From the NCBI RefSeq assembly GCF_000341735.1, contig NZ_KB455575.1, positions 3,907,044 to 3,971,043 of the forward strand: DNA of 64,000 nucleotides, written 5' to 3'. Below, in pieces: positions 26,168 through 35,070 of the stretch. The notes below the pieces were generated by a model. The model saw nothing but the letters and a program-made list of their open reading frames with translations, was not told where the DNA came from and ran no database searches. Positions within the stretch are counted from its first letter, which is position 1, and every line of letters begins with the position of its first letter. Position numbers and translations under genes: made by a program. The DNA is from Methylotuvimicrobium buryatense 5G (GTDB lineage: Bacteria > Pseudomonadota > Gammaproteobacteria > Methylococcales > Methylomonadaceae).

Positions 26168-26344
26168 AAAACATATTCGATTTCCCTCTCCTTTAAAAAA
26201 AGGTGATTTGCCGAAGCTTGGACCAGTTTAGTGTAGCGTCTCATTTTTGAGTCTATAATGAAAGCCAATGCATTTTGCGGTAATTAAAACAATTGCGGAG
26301 TTGATTGCCGCCGCTTAATCAAGCCAAATCAGCGGAGAAAGCCA

Positions 26345-27073
26345 GTGACAGAATTAGACGAGCTAACTAGCAAGCAACAAGATTTAAAAACGAACCTAGC
26401 CAAAACATCGACTTTGAATTTTACAGCACTAAGCCTTGCCGTCATTGCATTATTAATTGCAGCGGGCTTTGCTTTCATTAGTACCAACCGGAATACCGAT
26501 CTTCGCGCGGAAGTTTCACGGCTAAGCGCGCAACAAGCTCAGGTTGGGCATCTCGATAGCCAGCACCGGTATGACGAATTGGCGGCTAAAGTCGAAAGTT
26601 TGAGCCAACATGTTTCGGAGCTGGCCTCTGGAAAAACGACGTTACTCGACACGACTGAACAACAACCGATTTCCGCCGATAAACTAAACGATTTACTCGA
26701 ACAACAAAAAAACTTGCTTGATAGACTGGAGCGTTTGGAAAGAAATGCGCAGCAATTATCAATTAAACCGGCTGCCCAGCCTAAACGCGCGGCTCAGCCA
26801 CGCAGTCATGCGCAAAAAGCTCAGGATTACTCGATTAATATTGGCGCATTTCAAAAAGCGGCCACGGCCGAAAAGAAAGCCGAACGTTTGAGAAATGAAG
26901 GTGTTACCGTTGACATTAATGAAGTAGTCGTCGACGGTAAAACCTGGTATCGATTGACCATACCCGGCTTTGCCAGCATGCAGGAAGCCCAACGTTTTTC
27001 CGAAACTTTAAAGAAACAATTCGGTATCAAATCGGTTTGGATCGGCGTCGATCAAACCTGGGGTCGAGGCTGA
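26345..27073 (+). CDS. SPOR-domain membrane protein
   Basis: 242 residues starting at a GTG with cggagaaa upstream. A short cytoplasmic stretch, one membrane helix (about 20-43), a Gln-rich coiled-coil region (about 50-125) and a C-terminal SPOR domain (about 163-240: YSINIGAFQKAATAEKKAE and VDGKTWYRLTIPGF). SPOR domains bind denuded septal glycan, so a role at the division site or envelope is likely. It resembles DamX/FtsN-like proteins in plan but matches none by name. recB follows. Confidence 0.85.
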   Translation: MTELDELTSKQQDLKTNLAKTSTLNFTALSLAVIALLIAAGFAFISTNRNTDLRAEVSRLSAQQAQVGHLDSQHRYDELAAKVESLSQHVSELASGKTTLLDTTEQQPISADKLNDLLEQQKNLLDRLERLERNAQQLSIKPAAQPKRAAQPRSHAQKAQDYSINIGAFQKAATAEKKAERLRNEGVTVDINEVVVDGKTWYRLTIPGFASMQEAQRFSETLKKQFGIKSVWIGVDQTWGRG

Positions 27074-27166
27074 TGAAACATAGCCGATTATTCTTGGTGA
27101 CTTACTCGGAAAATCCGCGAATTGCTACATAAATTCAAGCAAGCTAAAACCCACGCTCAAAGCTCC

Positions 27167-30100
27167 ATGCCTTCCCAACATTTCGACCCGATAACAACCG
27201 ATTGCCGCCAAGGTATCAACTTAATCGAAGCTAGCGCAGGTACCGGCAAGACCTATGCTATCGCAATGCTGGCGCTGCGCTTTGTCGTCGAATTCGACAT
27301 GAAAATCGACGAGTTGTTGGTGGTGACTTTTACGAAGGCCGCTACCGAGGAGTTGAAGGAGCGAATTAGGCTCAGACTCAATGAGGCTAAACAGGCTGCA
27401 AGCGGGAAAACCGAACACATTGACGGCGCGATCATCACGTGGCTAAACCGGCTCGAGATCGACCGCGATCTGATCAAAAAAAGGCTGAAATTGGCGCTAC
27501 TCGATATCGACCAGGCCGCCGTGTTCACAATTCACGGTTTTTGCCAACGGGTCTTAAAAGAGCATGCGCTGGAAAGCGGCCAGCTATTCGATTCCGAACT
27601 GACCGCCGATGCGGCTGCCGTCAAGCAAGCTTGTGCCGACGATTTCTGGCGCGGCCAAATTTATCAAAGAGCCTCCTGGGAAGCCGCTTTGTTGACCGCA
27701 ACGTACTCAACTCCGGATGCATTATTAGCCGGTATCGATCGCATTCCGCTCGACATCGAGATTTTTCCGGAGTATCGCGATCCGAACGAAGCATTAGCCG
27801 CCTGCCGGGAACAGGCAGAGCAAGCGCGTATCCATCTGGATCAGGCCGTTCAAACGCTGCTAAACCACTTTGATGACGGATTCTTTAAATCGTCTTATAC
27901 CGAAATTTTTGAACATCGCCTGCAAGAATTGCGCGCCTGGTTAAATTACGAAACACTGCAGCTTCCAAATACTGCGGCCTTTGCATGCTTGACCTTAAAC
28001 GGCCTGATCGATGGCTTGAACGGTAACAAGTTTAGAAAAACCAAAACGCAAAGCGGAGAACAGCGCAAGCAGGAGTATCTGGCAACACTGAAGGTCGACA
28101 CCACGCCTTTCGACGCATTGGCCGACTCGATCGATCGAATCGGTCTGGTTTTTCGTCGGGCGCTGTTAGAACATGTCCGCATAGAACTGGACAAGCAAAT
28201 GCAGCTACTCAATATATTGTCGTTCGATGATTTGATTAGCCGGCTTGCCAATGCCTTGCAAGGCAATCAAGGGACATTGTTGACCGCCGAATTGAGGCAA
28301 CGCTTCAAGGCCGCATTGATCGACGAATTTCAGGATACCGATCAGAATCAGTGGCTGATCTTTTCAACCTTGTTCGGTTCAGACGCACATTATTTGTATT
28401 TGATCGGCGATCCCAAACAAGCGATCTATAAATTTCGCGGTGCCGATATTTTTTCGTATCTGGCCGCGCAGCAACAGGCGCATCATCGGTTTACCCTTGG
28501 CACGAACTGGCGTTCGCAGCCGGCCCTGGTCGAGGCGGTCAATGCCTTGTTCAGCCGCGAGCGGGCTTTTTTTCTCGAACAGTTGCAATTCCATCCGGTC
28601 GTCGGCGCTCCCGCCAATGCGGACAAAACCCTAAATCTCGATAAAGAGACGCTGGCGCCGATGATGCTCTGGCAACTGCCGCAAAGCGACAAGGGCCACT
28701 GGAGTTCCGGCAAAGCCGGCGAATGCCTTCAGGCCGAGGTCGTCAACGAAATCGTCGGATTGCTCAACGAGCCTTATTTTTTGAGCGATAGCGGCAGGCG
28801 AGTTGAGCCGGGCGATATCGCGGTATTGGTCAGAACCAATCGGCAAGCCTCGGAATATCAAGCGGCATTGCGCGAAGCCGGCGTCCCTTCGGTTTTGAAC
28901 AGCACCGAATCGGTATTCGCGACCGCCGAAGCGGCCGATTTGTTTTGCTTGCTGCAAGCCATTGCCCACCCCGGCGACACGGTGCTATTGAAGCAAGCCT
29001 TGACGCTCGATTGGTTCGGGTTAGACGGGCAGACTTTATATCGTACCTTGAATCAAGAAGCGGCTTTGGATGCCTGGCTGTCGCATTTTTTGAATTACTA
29101 TCAACATTGGCAGAGTCAAGGGCTGATGGCGATGATGCAGCGCTTGCTCGACCAGGAACAAATACGTCTGCAACTATCGGCTACCCGGCTTGCCGAGCGA
29201 CGTTTGACCAACTTGCATCATCTAATCGAGTTAGTGCAGCAAGCCGCCGTCGACGAGCATTTAGGCATCGGAAAAACGCTGGACTGGCTGCGCGCGCGCA
29301 TCGCCGATACGGCGGACGGCAAAGTCAGTCTCGAAGAGCAATGCATGCGCTTGGAAAGCGATGACGAAGCGGTCAAGATCGTCACGATGCACCGGTCGAA
29401 GGGGCTCGAGTATAATATCGTTTTTTGTCCGTCGCTTTGGCAACGCAGCAGCCGGCTCTCGACCGGTAGGCCTTTGATTCAATGTCACGAGCAAGGGCGT
29501 ATCGTTGCCGATTTAGGCTCGGAGGATTTCGAACGCCGCCGCGCGCAAGCGATCGACGAAGAATTGGCCGAGGATTTGCGCGTATGTTATGTCGCTCTGA
29601 CCCGGGCTAAATATCGCAGTTATCTGGCCTGGGCCGATGTTCGAAGCAAGGATGTTCCGAATCAGTCTGCATTGGCTTGGCTACTCGATTTCGAAGATTG
29701 CGATTTTGCCGCGCAACAAACGATCCTGATCGATTATTGCAGCCGCGACCCGAAGGCTTTCGAATATCGTTTATTGGAATTACCGGCGATGCCAAAGGGC
29801 CGTTACGAAAAACCGCTCGACGAAACTCGGCTATCGGCAAGATCGAGGCAACGTTCTTTGCGCACCGATTGGCAAATGAGCAGTTACACGGCACTCTCGG
29901 CCTTGAGTCTACAGGATGCGCCGGAATTGCCGGAAGACAAGGCCCGCGAATCGGCTTCGCTCGATGCGGAACCGGCCTTGTCGGCGGTCGGCATGCAGGA
30001 GGCGTTGCCGAAAGGCGCGCATACCGGCAACGTCGTGCACGACTTGCTGGAGCAACTCGATTTTGCGTATTTGGCCGATATGCCGGATATCGCCGAGTTG

Positions 30101-30712
30101 CGCGATAACACCTGTCGACGCTACGGTTTGCAAACGGAGCACCCTGAAGCCATCGACCGCTTATTGCAAGCCGTTGTGACAACTTCCTTGGCCGAAGACG
30201 ATCCGGCTTTTCAGTTGATGAATATTGCCGATGAGCAATGTTTGAAGGAAATGCCGTTTTATCTCGCAATGCAGCCGATGAACGCCGCACAGATCAATGC
30301 GATCTTATCGGACTCTCCGGTTTATCAAGCGCTGAACAGCAAGCAAATGTGCGGTTATTTGACCGGTTTCATCGATTTGATTTGCGAATACGGCGGCCGT
30401 TATTACGTCATCGATTATAAAACCAACAGCCTGCCTGACTACCGGCCGGAAACGTTGACGGACGCGATGCGAGAGCATAATTACGGATTGCAATATTGGC
30501 TGTATACGCTGGTGCTGCACCGCTATTTGAACCAACGCTTGGCCGATTACGAGTATGAAAAGCATTTCGGCGGGGCACTATATTTATTCGTGCGAGGCAT
30601 GCAGCCCGAACAACCGATGAGCGGTGTTTATAGGGATAGGCCGGATTTACGACGTATCGAGGCCTTATCGGAGATTTTTGGCGGATCGGAGGCTCTCGCT
30701 CCCAAGCTCTAG
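27167..30712 (+). CDS. recB: Exodeoxyribonuclease V beta subunit (RecB)
   Basis: RecB is the 3'-5' helicase and sole nuclease of RecBCD, which processes double-strand breaks. The Walker A motif EASAGTGKTYAIA is near residue 20, TKAATEEL near 50, the UvrD-type LIGDPKQAIYKFRGAD near 410 and IVTMHRSKGLEY near 740. The RecB nuclease motif VIDYKTN is near 1081. The ATG at 27167 (MPSQHFDPI) is preferred over a TTG at 27122. Length about 1181, normal. recC, usually adjacent, is absent from the window, and recD lies 1.1 kb further on behind repeats and rlpA. A mobile element sits directly at the stop codon. Confidence 0.95.
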   Translation: MPSQHFDPITTDCRQGINLIEASAGTGKTYAIAMLALRFVVEFDMKIDELLVVTFTKAATEELKERIRLRLNEAKQAASGKTEHIDGAIITWLNRLEIDRDLIKKRLKLALLDIDQAAVFTIHGFCQRVLKEHALESGQLFDSELTADAAAVKQACADDFWRGQIYQRASWEAALLTATYSTPDALLAGIDRIPLDIEIFPEYRDPNEALAACREQAEQARIHLDQAVQTLLNHFDDGFFKSSYTEIFEHRLQELRAWLNYETLQLPNTAAFACLTLNGLIDGLNGNKFRKTKTQSGEQRKQEYLATLKVDTTPFDALADSIDRIGLVFRRALLEHVRIELDKQMQLLNILSFDDLISRLANALQGNQGTLLTAELRQRFKAALIDEFQDTDQNQWLIFSTLFGSDAHYLYLIGDPKQAIYKFRGADIFSYLAAQQQAHHRFTLGTNWRSQPALVEAVNALFSRERAFFLEQLQFHPVVGAPANADKTLNLDKETLAPMMLWQLPQSDKGHWSSGKAGECLQAEVVNEIVGLLNEPYFLSDSGRRVEPGDIAVLVRTNRQASEYQAALREAGVPSVLNSTESVFATAEAADLFCLLQAIAHPGDTVLLKQALTLDWFGLDGQTLYRTLNQEAALDAWLSHFLNYYQHWQSQGLMAMMQRLLDQEQIRLQLSATRLAERRLTNLHHLIELVQQAAVDEHLGIGKTLDWLRARIADTADGKVSLEEQCMRLESDDEAVKIVTMHRSKGLEYNIVFCPSLWQRSSRLSTGRPLIQCHEQGRIVADLGSEDFERRRAQAIDEELAEDLRVCYVALTRAKYRSYLAWADVRSKDVPNQSALAWLLDFEDCDFAAQQTILIDYCSRDPKAFEYRLLELPAMPKGRYEKPLDETRLSARSRQRSLRTDWQMSSYTALSALSLQDAPELPEDKARESASLDAEPALSAVGMQEALPKGAHTGNVVHDLLEQLDFAYLADMPDIAELRDNTCRRYGLQTEHPEAIDRLLQAVVTTSLAEDDPAFQLMNIADEQCLKEMPFYLAMQPMNAAQINAILSDSPVYQALNSKQMCGYLTGFIDLICEYGGRYYVIDYKTNSLPDYRPETLTDAMREHNYGLQYWLYTLVLHRYLNQRLADYEYEKHFGGALYLFVRGMQPEQPMSGVYRDRPDLRRIEALSEIFGGSEALAPKL

Positions 30713-30714
30713 CT

Positions 30715-30856
30715 CACTGCCATTAAGTTAAGGGAAGCCCGTCATTCCGCCATGGATTGGCGGAATCCAGTGCCATGGATGGCAAGCTTTTGAAGTACAT
30801 TAGAGCCTGAATGCAAGCATTACTTATTTCTGTGATGGCTTAACTTAATGGCTGTG
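30715..30856. mobile_element. Family E miniature element, copy E1, with 11-bp target duplication at the recB stop
   Basis: 142 bp with ends cactgccattaagttaag / cttaacttaatggctgtg (18 bp, one mismatch). It is flanked by perfect direct repeats aagctctagct (30704-30714 and 30857-30867). The left repeat contains the recB stop codon, so insertion left the protein intact. The core carries the hairpin attccgccatggattggcggaat. It has no coding capacity. Confidence 0.88.
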
Positions 30857-30903
30857 AAGCTCTAGCTTGGTAGTTTAATAGCCCAAGCTCCGCTTGGCGT
30901 GTG

Positions 30904-31045
30904 TATACCCATCATCGTAGATCGATATTCGGCGCCGGAGTGCCCGTCAAAGGACGCCGTGAATGTCGATTTTGCAGGAGCAAAATCGACCTAACACCCC
31001 GGCGGCGGCGCCGGCTTTGCCGAAATTTGAAGCGAGAAAGGTATA
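30904..31045. mobile_element. Family A palindromic element, copy A2
   Basis: 142 bp from tatacccatcatcgtagatc to gccgaaatttgaagcg and ggtata. It shares ends and the caaaggacgccgtgaat block with copies A1 and A3, but has a different middle containing cgattttgcaggagcaaaatcg, a perfect hairpin. Between it and rlpA (31069-31090) lies another small palindrome, ttcccaag / cttgggaa. The 30713-31155 gap is filled by these repeats and holds no gene. Confidence 0.75.
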
Positions 31046-31155
31046 CAAGCAGCGCTTGACGGTAGGCATTCCCAAGCTGGAACTTGGGAACGAGACAAAG
31101 GCAATGCGATTTCGGCTTTTAGGGGTTTGCCAATTCAGAGAGATTGCGGAGTCAA

Positions 31156-31617
31156 TTAGGAATCATTGTTACGAATTTCGGCTATCGCTTGAGAGCGACT
31201 CAACGGTTGTATCTCAACAAAACCGCTACCCTGCTTTTGAATTCCAACTTCCTTGGCGGCCGCATAGGACAGGTCTAGTTCCCTTTTACCATGATAAGGA
31301 CCGCGGTCTGTGATTTGAACGACAACCGATTTATGGCTTTTGGGATTGGTGACTTTCACGTAGGATAACAGAGGTAGCGTCTTATGAGCCGCAGTCATCG
31401 CATACATATCGAACTTACGTCCGCTAGCGGTTTTTTTGCCGTGAAACTTAGGACCATACCAAGAGGCCCGGCCTAATCGCCCTTTTGTAGGTTTTCCTGC
31501 GGTTTTACCCGAAATCAGCTTGGTTTTATGCTGATCGGATGCTTCAACTGTCTTTACAGGATGAGTCAATAGGCTGCCCATCACAAACACAGAACTTGCC
31601 AATATGATTTTATTCAT
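31156..31617 (-). CDS. rlpA: RlpA-family septal ring lytic transglycosylase / DPBB protein
   Basis: 153 residues with an N-terminal signal peptide (about 1-26) and a double-psi beta-barrel domain: GRASWYGPKFHGKKTASG, AAHKTLPLLSYVKVTN and QITDRGPYHGKRELDLSYAA. The conserved His and Asp of the RlpA active site are in FHGKKTASG and TDRGP. There is no lipobox and no SPOR domain, so it is a short periplasmic version. It cleaves or binds peptidoglycan strands. It lies between recB and recD on the opposite strand. Confidence 0.9.
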   Translation of the reverse strand: MNKIILASSVFVMGSLLTHPVKTVEASDQHKTKLISGKTAGKPTKGRLGRASWYGPKFHGKKTASGRKFDMYAMTAAHKTLPLLSYVKVTNPKSHKSVVVQITDRGPYHGKRELDLSYAAAKEVGIQKQGSGFVEIQPLSRSQAIAEIRNNDS

Positions 31618-31722
31618 AATGTAAATCCTTATTATTTAACAATAATATGATTCTACCCTTGGTAATATTAAGCTAAACTTAAACCGTGGAAGTCGAAATC
31701 AATATTGGGGGTATTTATCGCC

Positions 31723-31845
31723 ATGCTAAAACCGATTCAGACACTACCTTATAAGGGCTCCCTCTATTTCGCTCGTGGCGCTTTAAAGTATCTTATGGGC
31801 ATCAATTTTCCGGCAACAAGCGCCGAAATTTATCTGACAAAATGA
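31723..31845 (+). CDS. 40-codon ORF translationally coupled to recD
   Basis: A frame of 40 codons begins with ATG behind ttgggggtatttatcgcc and ends with a TGA overlapping the recD ATG (ATGA). The peptide (MLKPIQTLPYKGSLYFARGA onward, ending AEIYLTK) is basic and aromatic, with no recognisable domain. recD itself has no separate strong ribosome site, so its translation may depend on this ORF. It could be a regulatory leader or a small real protein. I do not recognise it. Confidence 0.5.
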   Translation: MLKPIQTLPYKGSLYFARGALKYLMGINFPATSAEIYLTK

Positions 31846-33473
31846 CAGAAGAACCTACTTTTACCCGCCTCGATATGGCTTTTTCTCGTTTTTTGAGCCG
31901 GCGTAGCGCCTTGACCGGTGCCGCGCAAGACAATTTCGAAAAACTGATCGCACGTCTTTCCTTCGAGCAAAATCAAGGGCATAGTTGTATCCGCATCGAT
32001 GCCAAAGCCCGTGAGGCAGTCTTGGCGTCAGGTCTGGCTTCGACGACCGATACCGCGCCGTTAATAGTTGAAGACGACCGGCTTTATCTGCAGCGTTATT
32101 GGGCCTATGAAAAAAATTTGGTCAACCGGATCTATGCAATGACCCGTGTCAATGTCTCCCATGCTGACGCCGAGGCCTTATTGGACCGCTACTTCCCGAC
32201 CACTACAGGAGAAACCGACTGGCAGCGTGAAGCAGCCAAAACCGCGCTTAATCGAACGTTCTGCATCATTACCGGCGGTCCCGGGACTGGTAAAACCACA
32301 ACTATCGTTAAGATTCTGGCTTTGCTGCAGGAATTGGCTGAACGCTCGTTATATATCGCCCTGGCCGCGCCGACCGGAAAAGCCGCAATGCGTCTGCAGG
32401 AGTCGATAGGTAACAGCAAGAGCACCCTGCCTTGTGCGGAAGCTATTAAACAATTCCTTCCCGAATCGGTCACAACCCTGCATCGCCTGCTAGGCTCTCG
32501 TCCGCCTTCGCCTTATTTCCGGCATAACGCCGAAAAACCCCTGCCTTTCGATTTGGTCGTGGTCGATGAAGCCTCGATGGTCGATTTAGCGTTAATGAGT
32601 AAATTGGTCGATGCACTCAAACCCAGTGCCCGTTTGATCTTACTCGGAGACAAAGATCAATTGGCATCGGTCGAATCGGGCGCGGTATTGGCAGATTTGA
32701 CCGCAGCGTTGCCGAATCATACCGTCGAACTAAAAAAAGCACACAGATTCGATATGACGATCAAAAACCTGGCCGAAGCGGTCAATTTGCAGCATCCTGA
32801 AGCCGCTTGGTCGTCGTTGCAGGCAGGTTATGAGAACATCGGCTTATTGAATCAAGAAGCAATCGCCTATATTGTCGGACAGAGACGCGATTATTTACGC
32901 GCGATCGAGAGTTCGAATGATATCGAGCATATTTTTAATGCCTTCAAGCGATTTCAAGTGCTCTGTGCGAATCGGGCCGGAAAAAATAGCGTCGCCGATA
33001 TTAATAGCCAAGTTGAACGCCTACTAGCCTCAATCGGTCATATCGACCCTATCGGGACTTGGTATCATGGGCGTCCGGTCATGATCACGCAGAACGATGC
33101 CGCGCTGCAACTTTATAACGGCGATATCGGCCTGTGTCTGAAAGACGCAGAGCAAAGCGGTAAATTGATGGTGTTTTTTCAGCGCCCCGACGGTAGCATC
33201 AAAAAATGCCTGCCGGCTCGATTGCCGCATTGCGAAACCGTATACGCAATGACGATCCATAAAAGCCAGGGTTCGGAATTCGACGAAATTCTTATTGCTC
33301 TTCCGGATCAACATAATCCGGTGTTGACCAAAGAGTTGCTCTATACCGCGATTACCCGCGCCCGGAAATCGGTCATAATACTGGCCGATCAAAAGGTTTT
33401 CAACGAAACCGTGCTGAGTAAAATCGATCGCTTCGGGGGCTTGGCGCAAAAACTGACGTGCACAGCCGACTAA
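31842..33473 (+). CDS. recD: Exodeoxyribonuclease V alpha subunit (RecD)
   Basis: RecD is the 5'-3' helicase motor of RecBCD. 543 residues with Walker A TGGPGTGKTTTIVKIL near 143, PTGKAAMRLQES near 180, the DEAS Walker B (VVVDEASMVDLALM) near 243, GDKDQLASVESG near 270 and the C-terminal superfamily 1 motif AMTIHKSQGSEFDE near 470. It is the short RecBCD-type RecD and lacks the long N-terminal region of RecD2. It is on the same strand as recB but separated from it by rlpA and repeats. The start overlaps the stop of a small ORF. Confidence 0.94.
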   Translation: MTEEPTFTRLDMAFSRFLSRRSALTGAAQDNFEKLIARLSFEQNQGHSCIRIDAKAREAVLASGLASTTDTAPLIVEDDRLYLQRYWAYEKNLVNRIYAMTRVNVSHADAEALLDRYFPTTTGETDWQREAAKTALNRTFCIITGGPGTGKTTTIVKILALLQELAERSLYIALAAPTGKAAMRLQESIGNSKSTLPCAEAIKQFLPESVTTLHRLLGSRPPSPYFRHNAEKPLPFDLVVVDEASMVDLALMSKLVDALKPSARLILLGDKDQLASVESGAVLADLTAALPNHTVELKKAHRFDMTIKNLAEAVNLQHPEAAWSSLQAGYENIGLLNQEAIAYIVGQRRDYLRAIESSNDIEHIFNAFKRFQVLCANRAGKNSVADINSQVERLLASIGHIDPIGTWYHGRPVMITQNDAALQLYNGDIGLCLKDAEQSGKLMVFFQRPDGSIKKCLPARLPHCETVYAMTIHKSQGSEFDEILIALPDQHNPVLTKELLYTAITRARKSVIILADQKVFNETVLSKIDRFGGLAQKLTCTAD

Positions 33474-33546
33474 TGAAACTAGGATGGCGTTGATGCGCCG
33501 GATAATTTTGGGCGCCAAAAGGCTCTTTATCGTAACGATTCACCCC

Positions 33547-33724
33547 GTAAGCGCCAACTTAGTGTCTATTCTATGGTGTATTTGTAGCTTTTATTCGTCA
33601 CATATCGGCATGGATTGCCGATATCCAGGTTACATGGGTGTGAAGCTTCGTATTGCCATCCCTGGTCCTGGATTCCGCCAATCCCTGGCGGAATGACGCG
33701 TTTTTCCTTAAGTTGGCGCCTATG
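33547..33724. mobile_element. Family E-like miniature element, copy E2, with 12-bp target duplication
   Basis: 178 bp with inverted ends gcgccaactta / taagttggcgc. It is flanked by perfect direct repeats acgattcacccc (33535-33546 and 33725-33736). The core has atcggcatggattgccgat and attccgccaatccctggcggaat, the latter shared with E1 although the ends differ. There is no coding capacity. Confidence 0.85.
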
Positions 33725-33850
33725 ACGATTCACCCCCCTGCTTTTAAAAGGCTATGTTCGCGTTAGCAGTTGAAACGATTCTCTTTCCTACTAAATAAAC
33801 CACTTAGGAAATAGTCAATGATTGCTTTCCAATACGCTGAGCGTGGAAGA

Positions 33851-34162
33851 GGGTACGATTACTCGCTTGACAGGACGCCGTGAATACGTCCATGTAGGCT
33901 TGACGGCGGAATCTGATTGCCATGGATGGTATGAATGCAGATTTTTGCTCCCCGGCAATTGCTGAGTTACAAGCATGTAACGAATGCAGAAAATGCAGGA
34001 GCATTTTTCTGCCCTGCATCGCCTAAAGCGCCTACTGGTGGTGCCCTAATACACGCCATTCATGGCGTAATGCAAAATCAGCATTCATGCCATCCTTGGC
34101 AATCAGTCGCCGCAGTTAAGCGGATGTATTCACTTCGTCCTGTTAAGCGAGTAACCGAGCCC
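33851..34162. mobile_element. Family D composite inverted-repeat element, copy D1
   Basis: About 312 bp. Ends gggtacgattactcgcttga and its complement at 34143-34162 (gttactcgcttaacaggacg when reversed) form long inverted repeats. Inside are several hairpins, including gcaatggatggtatgaatgc-like and aatgcagaaaatgcaggagc blocks also seen in families A and B. A fragment is at 5601-5710. No flanking duplication was found. It is immediately upstream of the end of the DUF5610-like gene. Confidence 0.65.
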
Positions 34163-34213
34163 TTGACTCCAGGAAGTTATTTATCGCGAAATCCTAAGCA
34201 GGCTAACGTAGCG

Positions 34214-34807
34214 TTACTCTCTGGCAGACTGATAATTTTCAACGAATGCTTTCAGTCCTTCCTGGACCAAGTCGTAGGTTTTATCGATATTGTCAGCGAT
34301 GCTTCCTTCCAATACGTTGAGTCCTTTCAAAATATCGCGTGCTTCACCGAAGCCTTTGTCGATGCCTTTGCCGATCAGTTCGACGAACGATTCCAATGCT
34401 TCTTCGATACTGAGGTCGCTGTGATTAGCGTGATAACGCTCGAAAAAAGCGGTGCTCATTTGCACGATGCGCCCGGCGGTGGCTTCCGGAGAAACATCCA
34501 CGCCATCTTCGTAAGCTTTTTGAATGGCATTGTCGCCGAAATCGGCTTTGAGCGCGTCATTAATGCCTTCGAGCGCGGTCTTGAATAATAGAGCCATCGG
34601 CTCGTTACCGGCGCTCAAACTGACATCGAGCGAAGCTTGCAAGATCGAACGGTTTAATTCGGTTTTGGCTTCAGCAGCCGAGGTTTCGGATTTTTTAGTT
34701 TGAGCTAATTCGGATATTTTTTGCCCGAATGGTCCTTCGCTTTTATGGGAGGGGTCTTTGGCCATGGAACTTACCGTCTGGCCGAACGGTTCTGTTTTGA
34801 TCTCCAT
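34214..34807 (-). CDS. DUF5610-like protein
   Basis: 197 residues, acidic and largely helical. The first 60 residues are polar and probably disordered (repeated PFGQ motifs: EPFGQTVSSM and GPFGQKISEL). The rest is a helical domain with KGIDKGFGEARDILKGLNVL and DNIDKTYDLVQEGLKAFVE, which matches my recollection of DUF5610. The function is unknown. The ribosome site gaggctaat precedes the ATG. It is a monocistronic gene in a repeat-rich gap; no secretion signal is visible. Confidence 0.65.
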   Translation of the reverse strand: MEIKTEPFGQTVSSMAKDPSHKSEGPFGQKISELAQTKKSETSAAEAKTELNRSILQASLDVSLSAGNEPMALLFKTALEGINDALKADFGDNAIQKAYEDGVDVSPEATAGRIVQMSTAFFERYHANHSDLSIEEALESFVELIGKGIDKGFGEARDILKGLNVLEGSIADNIDKTYDLVQEGLKAFVENYQSARE

Positions 34808-35070
34808 TATTAGCCTCGAAGTTAAGATTTGTTCAAGTGTTATCCATTTATTGTAGCGGCCGTGGTTTTCAAATCTTTAGGTTGAAAAGAGTGAGGCTTT
34901 AACGTTACATCTAAATTCGGCAGTTTAACCATGAAGCGCATGAAGGCTTTCAAGAAAATACCTAAACATTCTCCATTCTCGCCAACCTATTCGGTGTGCG
35001 AAAGTTCTATGCAAATCTACAGCAACTTATTGAATTAACTTATTATTCATGGTGAAACGCTTTTTCTAAG

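Noticed and set aside
30963..31313. Plus-strand frame of 116 codons between recB and rlpA
   Set aside because: It runs through the family A element and then antisense over rlpA; similar frames appear in every copy of the element.
33935..34588. A 217-codon plus-strand frame before and across the DUF5610-like gene
   Set aside because: Its first half is the family D palindromic repeat and its second half is antisense to the better gene, which has a ribosome site and protein-like composition.
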